DNA from: Paracoccaceae bacterium
GTDB taxonomy: Bacteria > Pseudomonadota > Alphaproteobacteria > Rhodobacterales > Rhodobacteraceae
DNA length: 11,162 bases
Direction of reading: 5' to 3'
Assembly: GCA_027069385.1 (NCBI GenBank)
Contig: JALXER010000350.1
Coordinates: forward strand, 1-11,162
The notes below the pieces were generated by a model. It did no database searches. It was given only the letters and a program-made list of their open reading frames with translations, and was not told the DNA's origin. Position numbers and translations under genes: made by a program. This document shows positions 6,539-11,162 of the stretch, one piece after another (the stretch's first letter is position 1; each line of letters starts with the position of its first letter).

Positions 6539-6563
6539 ATACTTGACTGATTAACTCATCCAT
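6539..6563 (+). promoter_or_regulatory. IscR/Rrf2-like box 1 upstream of the piuC pair
   Basis: This 25-base stretch agrees with the E. coli IscR type 1 pattern at 21 of 25 positions: the left half ATASYYGACT is matched fully (ATACTTGACT), the spacer RWWWY at 4 of 5, the right half AGTCRRSTAT at 7 of 10. It shares the core GACT-R-ATT-R-ACT with box 2, 26 bases downstream. Iron-responsive Rrf2-family regulators (IscR, and the so-called Iron-Rhodo-box of Rhodobacterales) control iron genes in this group; assigning this site to one of them is inference. Confidence 0.5.
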
Positions 6564-6564
6564 T

Positions 6565-6589
6565 ATATCCGACTAATTGACTAGGTTAT
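6565..6589 (+). promoter_or_regulatory. IscR/Rrf2-like box 2 upstream of the piuC pair
   Basis: This stretch agrees with the IscR type 1 pattern at 20 of 25 positions: left half ATATCCGACT 9 of 10, spacer 4 of 5, right half 7 of 10. It overlaps a perfect TATAAT (6587-6592) and ends 5 bases before the AGGAG ribosome binding site (6594-6598) of the exported protein gene. A protein bound here would block transcription or the start of translation. TTGACT at 6543-6548 (in box 1) is a possible -35 element, but no -10 with standard spacing is clear. Confidence 0.45.
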
Positions 6590-6604
6590 AATCAGGAGTC
6601 CCCC

Positions 6605-7348
6605 ATGCCATCCCCCCCTCGCCGTATCAAGGCCCGCCGTGTGCTTGCTGCCAGCGCCATTGCGCTCGGGTCTTTACCACCGCAGGTCTGGGCGCAAACC
6701 GCCCCGCCCGTTGTTGCGCAAGAGGATGGCGAGGCAGGGGAAAGCGGCGTTGTGATCGATCCGGGCGCGGATCTCGGGCTGTTTCTGGCGCAGGTGGATA
6801 TTCTGGAGGCGCAGACCGCGCTGCTTGAAACCCTGATTGCCGATGGCAAAACCGACGACGCCACCCGGTTGCTGGCCCTGATGCATCAGGGTTTCGAGGA
6901 AGGGTTGGAGGACAAGGTCGGCCCGCATATAGAGGATTTCGACGGCGCGTTTGGAGAGTTGAAGGAAGCCCTGGCCAATGGCACCGACCCGCTGAACGCC
7001 ACCGACTGGCTGCGGATGGAATTTGCCGAGGCCCGCGAAGGGCTGGAGGCCGCACCCCATGCCCGCTTTGCCGAAATCGCCGATCTGGTGCGCGCTGCTA
7101 CCGATACGCTGGCCCAAAGCACCGATGCGCTGGCACGGGCGCAGGTGCAGGCCGTGCTGGCCAGCGCCCGCGCCCGGAACACCCCGTTCCTGAACAGCAC
7201 CGGCGAAAAACAGGCCTCAGTAGCGGCTGAAATCAGCGTGCAGCTTGACCTGTTAACCGCCGAACTCGCCGCCCCTGCTCCTGACCTGAGCGTGTTTTAC
7301 GGCGCAGCGGCGCGAGTAGAGATCTCGGCCGGAAAGATCCGGCCATGA
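6605..7348 (+). CDS. exported helical protein of unknown function, first gene of the piuC pair
   Basis: 247 residues. The start has AGGAG (6594-6598) 6 bases upstream. The N-terminus has a basic stretch (RRIKARR), a hydrophobic core (VLAASAIALGSL) and a likely signal-peptidase site after VWA (about residue 30), so the product is probably periplasmic. The mature part looks almost entirely helical, rich in Ala, Leu, Glu and Asp, acidic and without cysteine. A region at 94-112 holds H94-Q-G-F-E98-E and H108-I-E110, which could bind metal, but this is only a suggestion. I do not recognise the family. Its stop overlaps the start of the dioxygenase gene (ATGA), and the two share the IscR-like boxes, which suggests an iron-related role. 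An EfeO/imelysin-like iron-binding protein is one possibility that I could not confirm. Confidence 0.8.
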   Translation: MPSPPRRIKARRVLAASAIALGSLPPQVWAQTAPPVVAQEDGEAGESGVVIDPGADLGLFLAQVDILEAQTALLETLIADGKTDDATRLLALMHQGFEEGLEDKVGPHIEDFDGAFGELKEALANGTDPLNATDWLRMEFAEAREGLEAAPHARFAEIADLVRAATDTLAQSTDALARAQVQAVLASARARNTPFLNSTGEKQASVAAEISVQLDLLTAELAAPAPDLSVFYGAAARVEISAGKIRP

Positions 7349-8004
7349 AACTGGTCATTGGCGATATCCTGAATCGGTTCGAACTGGACGCGATCCGCGA
7401 GACCGCCGCCACCCTGCCCTTTCAGGACGGCCGCAAAACCGCCGGTCGCATCGCGCGGCAAATCAAGGATAACCGGCAGGCGTTGCCCTCGGCCGAAACC
7501 GCGGCGATTCTGGACAAGGTCGAAACCGCGCTGCGGGCCAATCCGGTATTCATGAGCGCCGCGCGCCCCAAAGCGTTCGTGGGTATGATGCTGTCGCGCT
7601 ATTCCGACGGGCAGGCCTATGGCACCCATGTGGATGACGCGCTGATGGCGGGTGGGCGGACCGACCTGTCCTTTACCCTGTTCCTGTCGCCCGAAGATAC
7701 CTATGCGGGGGGCGAGTTGGTGATACAGGAGCATTTGGAAGATCAGGCGATCAAGCTGGCGGCGGGGGATATGATCCTGTACCCCTCGACCACGCTGCAT
7801 CGCGTGGCACCGGTAAATTCGGGGCAGCGGCTGGTGGTGATCGGCTGGATTACCAGTTGGCTGCGCGATCCGGCCCAGCGCGAGATTCTTTATGATCTGG
7901 ACCAGTGCATTGCCCACAACCTGGCGCAGGATGGCAAGACCGAATACCTGGACCGCCTGACCAAGACCCGCTCTAACCTGCTGCGCATGTGGGCTGATGC
8001 TTAG
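7345..8004 (+). CDS. piuC: PiuC/YbiX-family Fe(II)/2-oxoglutarate dioxygenase (PKHD-type hydroxylase)
   Basis: 219 residues, the usual length of the family. The metal-binding triad is H95-V-D97 (in YGTHVDDA) with distal H152 (in TTLHRVAPV); R162 (GQRLVVIGW) is the expected 2-oxoglutarate-binding arginine. TDLSFTLFLSPEDTYAGGEL and LAAGDMILYPSTTLH match the double-stranded beta-helix core of E. coli YbiX and Pseudomonas PiuC. Members use Fe(II), O2 and 2-oxoglutarate; their substrate is generally not known, and they often sit beside siderophore receptor genes and are iron-repressed. Here no receptor is present; instead the gene is coupled to an unknown exported protein. The ATG overlaps the upstream stop (ATGA), implying translational coupling. 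The stop codon TAG touches a REP hairpin. Confidence 0.93.
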   Translation: MKLVIGDILNRFELDAIRETAATLPFQDGRKTAGRIARQIKDNRQALPSAETAAILDKVETALRANPVFMSAARPKAFVGMMLSRYSDGQAYGTHVDDALMAGGRTDLSFTLFLSPEDTYAGGELVIQEHLEDQAIKLAAGDMILYPSTTLHRVAPVNSGQRLVVIGWITSWLRDPAQREILYDLDQCIAHNLAQDGKTEYLDRLTKTRSNLLRMWADA

Positions 8005-8027
8005 GGCGTGCAAAGCACGCACCCTAC
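8004..8027 (-). repeat. single GTAG-headed REP element at the end of piuC
   Basis: Read on the minus strand, GTAG (8027-8024) is followed by GGTGCGTGC, the loop TTT and GCACGCCC, a hairpin with one bulged base. Compared with the pair at 6131-6188, the stem G at position 5 is C and the opposite C is G, which keeps the pairing. Its last base is the G of the piuC stop codon. It lies between piuC and yjbQ and may cap the 3' end of the piuC message. Confidence 0.75.
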
Positions 8028-8067
8028 GGCTATAACGGGGTCAGCAGGAATTATTGGCAGGTGCCGG

Positions 8068-8469
8068 ATGCATACCTTTACCATCGCCACCCATGGGCCG
8101 GGGCTTTATGAATTCACCGATCAGGTGCGCGACGTTGCGCGCGGGTCGGGGCTGTTGACGCTGTTTGTCCGCCATACCTCGGCCAGCCTGCTGATTCAGG
8201 AAAACGCCGATCCCGAGGTACAGACCGACCTGCGCGAATTCTTTCACCGGTTGGTGCCGCCCACCACCGACCCGCGCATGGCCTATCTGACCCACACCTA
8301 TGAAGGCCCCGACGACATGCCCGCCCATATCAAGGCGGCGCTGCTGCCGGTCAGCCTGTCAATTCCGGTGCAGGATGGCCAGCTTGCGCTGGGCACCTGG
8401 CAAGGCATCTATCTGTTTGAACACCGCGACGCCTCGCATAACCGCGAGGTCGTCGCGCAGATGAGCTAG
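8068..8469 (+). CDS. yjbQ: YjbQ/UPF0047 family protein
   Basis: 133 residues, the typical length. Family hallmarks are visible: LLTLFVRHTSASLLIQENAD (His followed by TSAS), YEGPDDMPAHIKAAL and LALGTWQGIYLFEHRD. The conserved histidines of these motifs form the putative active site or metal site of this trimeric family. E. coli YjbQ has a weak thiamin phosphate synthase activity and the family is sometimes annotated as secondary thiamine-phosphate synthase; the physiological role is not settled. The start MHTFTIATH is preferred over an upstream in-frame ATG at 8008, which lies inside the REP element and would add 20 residues without family similarity; GCAGGT (8057-8062) may be the ribosome binding site. 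The stop codon overlaps that of the convergent gene. Confidence 0.92.
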   Translation: MHTFTIATHGPGLYEFTDQVRDVARGSGLLTLFVRHTSASLLIQENADPEVQTDLREFFHRLVPPTTDPRMAYLTHTYEGPDDMPAHIKAALLPVSLSIPVQDGQLALGTWQGIYLFEHRDASHNREVVAQMS

Positions 8470-9221
8470 CGCGGCCGGATTACATACAGGCCCAGCCCCT
8501 TGCGGTGGGTTTCCTGTCCGGTCATGGCCGACAGGGTAAAGCTGCTCTCGGTAACCTCCAGAAAGGCGATATCGCCGCCATCCGGCTTGCGCGGGTAAAT
8601 CTGCCCGTCGATGCTGCTGCCCAGATACAGAAACCCGCCGCTAAAGAAGGTCGGGATTCGCGCCCGCAGCACCTCGCCGCCATGGGTGATGTCCAGATAG
8701 GCCTCCCCCTCCCAGTCGGTATAGACCATCGGGAAGAAATACACGAAACGCGGCCATTGGTCGAAGGATTCAAAGGTATAGTGCGCCAGCGTTATCCATG
8801 CGGGAAGCTGGTCAAAATCGTAATTCGGGATATCCTGCTGCGCCAGCAGCCTTGGCACATCCTGATAGCGCGGGTTGGCCAGCGCGGTTGTGCGCGCCGA
8901 ATCCGGTATCGCCTGACCGTCAATCATCTGCCCGCTTTGGTCGAGCGTCAGCAGATAGCTCCCAGGGCCGCCCTGATCCGGCGATCCGGTATTGCGCCCA
9001 AGTATCAGATAATGGCGGGTTTGCGGGTCATAGGCCACGCCGTAAATGGTGCCGGTAAAGATGCGCGCGATCTCGACCTGTTCACCCTGCACCCCGTCCG
9101 ACAGCGGCGCATATTGGGCGCGGGCGCTGTCTGGCATACGGGTTGCCCATTTCAGCACCGGAATATGCAGCACAAAGGCCAGAACCAGCCCGACCAGCAC
9201 AATGGCTATTTTCTTCAACAT
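8466..9221 (-). CDS. membrane-anchored protein of unknown function
   Basis: 251 residues. The N-terminus KKIAIVLVGLVLAFVLHIPVL (residues 3-23) is a membrane anchor or uncleaved signal; it is followed by a large hydrophilic domain, probably periplasmic. The rest has beta-strand character with many aromatic residues: GTIYGVAYDPQTRHYLILGR near residues 57-76, a FVYFFPMVYTDWEGEAYLDI region, and FFSGGFLYLGSSIDGQIYP. I do not recognise the family. An AAGGGG ribosome binding site lies 6 bases before the ATG. The stop codon TAG shares CTAG with the yjbQ stop on the other strand. The strong terminator of the upstream lipoprotein gene ends only 22 bases before the start codon, so where its own promoter lies is unclear. 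Confidence 0.8.
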   Translation of the reverse strand: MLKKIAIVLVGLVLAFVLHIPVLKWATRMPDSARAQYAPLSDGVQGEQVEIARIFTGTIYGVAYDPQTRHYLILGRNTGSPDQGGPGSYLLTLDQSGQMIDGQAIPDSARTTALANPRYQDVPRLLAQQDIPNYDFDQLPAWITLAHYTFESFDQWPRFVYFFPMVYTDWEGEAYLDITHGGEVLRARIPTFFSGGFLYLGSSIDGQIYPRKPDGGDIAFLEVTESSFTLSAMTGQETHRKGLGLYVIRPR

Positions 9222-9243
9222 AGGCGCCCCTTGTCACGCTATC

Positions 9244-9274
9244 AAAAAAGGGCCGGAGCATCGTGCTCCGGCCC
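9244..9274 (-). terminator. strong intrinsic terminator of the lipoprotein gene
   Basis: A perfect 11-base-pair stem (GGGCCGGAGCA, 9250-9260, with TGCTCCGGCCC, 9264-9274) has a 3-base loop and is followed on the minus strand by six T residues (9249-9244). It begins 23 bases after the stop codon of the minus-strand lipoprotein gene and has all the features of a Rho-independent terminator in that direction. On the plus strand only a short TGTTTG follows, so it works mainly one way. Confidence 0.93.
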
Positions 9275-9297
9275 TGTTTGCCAATCTGCGGCACCGC

Positions 9298-9654
9298 CTA
9301 TCGGCAGGTGAACGCCATGGTGTTAAAGGCGCGGCCGCCACGATCACCGCGTTGCAGGTTGATCACTGCACGCCCCGGACCGCCGCAATAGACATCGGCC
9401 CCCGACAGCACCCGCCCGTCAGAAACCACATCGGTGAAATAGGCATAGGATACGGTGCCGCCAACCATGCTGGCCCCTTCGAGCTTGCCCATCAGCCCCG
9501 CATCACGGATCAGCGATTCATCTACGCCACCGGTGCCGCCACGCGGCCCGCCAACCGGGCCCATCCCGTCGCCGGTGCCCCCCGTCAAGGTGCCGTCGCA
9601 CGCGGCCAGGGTGCCTGCTGTTGCCAGAATAAGAAGTGATTTTACAATGCTCAT
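9298..9654 (-). CDS. small glycine-rich lipoprotein of unknown function
   Basis: 118 residues. A short signal peptide with lipobox LAAC puts the lipidated cysteine at residue 19, so the mature protein is likely anchored to the inner or outer membrane from the periplasmic side. A flexible Gly-rich segment (about 21-43) follows, then a small folded domain with SYAYFTDVVSDGRVLSGADV and two further cysteines (in VYCGGPG and the terminal TCR), which could form a disulfide. I do not recognise the family. CGGAG lies 7 bases before the ATG. A promoter candidate lies upstream and a strong terminator downstream, so it looks like a single-gene transcript. It is divergent from nrdR, with 157 bases between the start codons. 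Confidence 0.85.
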   Translation of the reverse strand: MSIVKSLLILATAGTLAACDGTLTGGTGDGMGPVGGPRGGTGGVDESLIRDAGLMGKLEGASMVGGTVSYAYFTDVVSDGRVLSGADVYCGGPGRAVINLQRGDRGGRAFNTMAFTCR

Positions 9655-9690
9655 TTTTTTCTCCGATCTCGGTTAATGCTCTGTTGCCTG

Positions 9691-9719
9691 AATCTACCCC
9701 TGAAACCGCGTGCTGTAAA
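9691..9719 (-). promoter_or_regulatory. candidate promoter of the lipoprotein gene
   Basis: On the minus strand TTTACA (9719-9714, 5 of 6 to the -35 consensus) and TAGATT (9696-9691, 4 of 6 to the -10 consensus) are spaced by exactly 17 bases. Transcription would begin near 9684, giving a leader of about 30 bases with the CGGAG site. Confidence 0.45.
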
Positions 9720-9811
9720 CGGGTTTGTCACACTCTATATTTCCCTCTACCCAAACCGGAAAACCATGCCTATAGTGCCCCTAACCAGATATGGTAGGAC
9801 AGGAGACCCAG

Positions 9812-10282
9812 ATGCGTTGCCCTTTTTGCGGAAATGTGGATACCCAAGTAAAAGATTCCCGCCCGGCAGAGGACCATTCCGCCATTCGCCGCCGCCGCTA
9901 TTGCCCGGCTTGCGCGGGGCGCTTTACCACCTATGAACGGGTGCAGTTGCGTGATCTGGTGGTGATCAAGAAAAATGGCAAACGCGAGGATTTCGACCGT
10001 GACAAGCTGGCGCGCTCGGTGCGCACCGCCTTGCAAAAACGCCCGATAGAGGCCGACCGGGTGGACCAGATGATTTCGGGCATTGTGCGGCGGCTCGAAA
10101 GTCTGGGCGAGGTCGATATTCCCTCTGACAAGATCGGCCAGATCGTGATGGAAACACTGGCGCGGATCGACACCGTGGCCTATGTGCGCTTTGCCAGCGT
10201 CTACAAGAATTTTCAGGCGGCCGACGATTTCGAGGAATTTGTTCACGAGTTGCGCCCCCCCGAAGCCTCCGAAAAAGAATGA
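9812..10282 (+). CDS. nrdR: transcriptional repressor NrdR
   Basis: 156 residues, standard for the family. The N-terminal zinc ribbon has C3-P-F-C6 and C31-P-A-C34, with the RRRRYCPAC signature. The ATP-cone domain spans about 47-137, with VIKKNGKREDFDRDKL and VAYVRFASVYKNF. NrdR senses ATP/dATP and represses ribonucleotide reductase operons. The start MRCPFCG was chosen because AGGAG (9801-9805) lies 6 bases before it and family members begin with MxCP; an ATG 21 bases upstream is in frame but lacks a site. A TATAGT (9771-9776) is a possible -10 element without a clear -35. The stop TGA overlaps the ribD ATG (ATGA). nrdR followed by riboflavin genes is a recurrent arrangement in alphaproteobacteria. 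Confidence 0.97.
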   Translation: MRCPFCGNVDTQVKDSRPAEDHSAIRRRRYCPACAGRFTTYERVQLRDLVVIKKNGKREDFDRDKLARSVRTALQKRPIEADRVDQMISGIVRRLESLGEVDIPSDKIGQIVMETLARIDTVAYVRFASVYKNFQAADDFEEFVHELRPPEASEKE

Positions 10283-11162
10283 CCCGCCATGATACCCGCT
10301 GGATGCGCCTTGCCCTGACACTGGCAAAGCGCGGTCTGGGGCGGGTCTGGCCCAACCCGGCGGTTGGTTGTGTGCTGGTGCGTGACAATCGGGTGATCGG
10401 GCGCGGCTGGACGCAGGATGGCGGGCGGCCCCATGCCGAGGTCATGGCGCTGGCGCAAGCGGGCGATGCGCGCGGCGCAACGGCCTATGTCACGCTGGAA
10501 CCCTGCGCCCATCACGGCAAAACCCCGCCCTGTGCCAACGCGCTGATCAAGGCCGGTGTCACCCGCGTTGTCGGCGCGTTAGAGGACCCGGACCCGCGGG
10601 TTTCGGGCCGGGGCTTTGCCATGCTGCGCGATGCGGGTGTGCGGGTAGATACGGGGTTGCTTGGCGATCAGGCCGAGGCGGCAAATCTGGGGTTTATCCT
10701 TAATCGCACGCTGGGGCGGCCGATGGTCACGCTGAAAATGGCGGCCTCGCTGGACGGGCGCATCGCCACCCATAGCGGTGAAAGCCGCTGGATAACCGGC
10801 CCACAATCGCGCCGCTATGTGCATCTGATGCGCGCCAACCACGATGCGGTGCTGATCGGGCGGGGAACCGCGCAGGCCGATGATCCGCTGCTGGATGTGC
10901 GCGAAATGGGGCTGGGCGGGGCCTCGCCGGTGCGCGTTGTGGCGGACGGGGCGCTGTCGATCTCGGCCAACAGCCGCCTTGCCCTGACGGCAAGCGACAC
11001 CCCGCTTTGGCTGTGCCACCGGCCCGGCGTGCCTGCCGAACGGCGGGCGCTGTTCGCCAATCTTGGTGCCCGCCTGATCGAGGTCAAATCCACCCGAAGC
11101 GGCGAACTGGACCTTGTGGATATGGCGCAGAAACTGGGCCGCGCCGGTATAACCCGCTTGCT
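10279..11162 (+). CDS. ribD: bifunctional riboflavin biosynthesis protein RibD, 3' end cut by the window edge
   Basis: The frame from the ATG at 10279 (overlapping the nrdR stop as ATGA) remains open to the edge: 294 codons, of about 360 expected. The N-terminal cytidine-deaminase-like domain has H52-A-E54, then P75-C76 and PP-C85, which bind the catalytic zinc. The reductase domain begins near residue 148 with VTLKMAASLDGRIAT and continues through GPQSRRYVHLMRANHDAVLI and the GTAQADDPLL segment. The enzyme deaminates 2,5-diamino-6-ribosylamino-pyrimidinone phosphate and then reduces the ribose side chain with NADPH, the second and third steps of riboflavin synthesis. In related genomes ribE, ribA/ribB-type and ribH genes follow; here that lies beyond the window. 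Confidence 0.96.
   Translation, partial: MTRHDTRWMRLALTLAKRGLGRVWPNPAVGCVLVRDNRVIGRGWTQDGGRPHAEVMALAQAGDARGATAYVTLEPCAHHGKTPPCANALIKAGVTRVVGALEDPDPRVSGRGFAMLRDAGVRVDTGLLGDQAEAANLGFILNRTLGRPMVTLKMAASLDGRIATHSGESRWITGPQSRRYVHLMRANHDAVLIGRGTAQADDPLLDVREMGLGGASPVRVVADGALSISANSRLALTASDTPLWLCHRPGVPAERRALFANLGARLIEVKSTRSGELDLVDMAQKLGRAGITRL

Noticed and set aside
8008..8067. Upstream in-frame ATG of yjbQ
   Set aside because: The extra 20 codons are encoded by the REP hairpin and flanking DNA and do not resemble the family N-terminus.
9730..9745. Possible NrdR box upstream of nrdR
   Set aside because: Only the left half resembles the NrdR box (about 11 of 16 positions), the right half does not fit, and there is no second box at the usual spacing.

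Overview
The window reads as a chromosomal segment of a GC-rich alphaproteobacterium, most likely Rhodobacterales (Roseobacter/Rhodobacter group). This rests on base composition, on the order small DUF6476-type membrane protein, dnaG, rpoD, on the coupled nrdR-ribD pair, and on IscR-like tandem boxes ahead of a piuC-type gene. The assignment is from recognition of protein families and was not checked by any search.

Left part (1-5864): a truncated integral membrane protein on the minus strand, then rluD (23S rRNA pseudouridine synthase, minus). rluD is head-to-head with the DUF6476-like membrane protein, and the two start codons share the bases CATG. The DUF6476-like gene is coupled to dnaG (primase), and rpoD (housekeeping sigma-70) follows. 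This is a variant of the classical macromolecular-synthesis operon in which the rpsU position is taken by the small membrane protein. The dnaG-rpoD gap is packed with GATTC/GAATC sites, six in 97 bases. They form a TGATTCGC repeat cluster that is both a candidate operator and a candidate CcrM (GANTC) methylation cluster.

Middle part (5865-6604): about 740 bases, AT-richer, without an intact gene. It holds a weak hairpin after rpoD, a decayed small membrane protein, an inverted pair of GTAG-headed REP elements (a BIME), and a collapsed yefM-yoeB toxin-antitoxin locus in which the antitoxin N-terminus is followed by the toxin C-terminal half. Next to the following gene lie two tandem 25-base boxes resembling IscR/Rrf2 sites.

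Right part (6605-11162): an apparently iron-regulated pair, an unrecognised exported helical protein coupled by ATGA to a PiuC/YbiX-type Fe(II)/2-oxoglutarate dioxygenase. A single REP overlaps the dioxygenase stop codon, and yjbQ (UPF0047) follows. On the minus strand are a membrane-anchored unknown protein whose stop codon overlaps that of yjbQ (CTAG) and a small glycine-rich lipoprotein with a strong intrinsic terminator. The window ends with nrdR (repressor of ribonucleotide reductase genes) coupled to ribD (riboflavin biosynthesis), which runs off the right edge.

The strongest leads are the GATTCGC/GANTC cluster before rpoD, the tandem IscR-like boxes with the unknown protein coupled to PiuC, and the REP and decayed toxin-antitoxin region between rpoD and the iron genes. 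I see no CRISPR array, rRNA, tRNA, intact transposase or phage gene, and no obviously new defence system.
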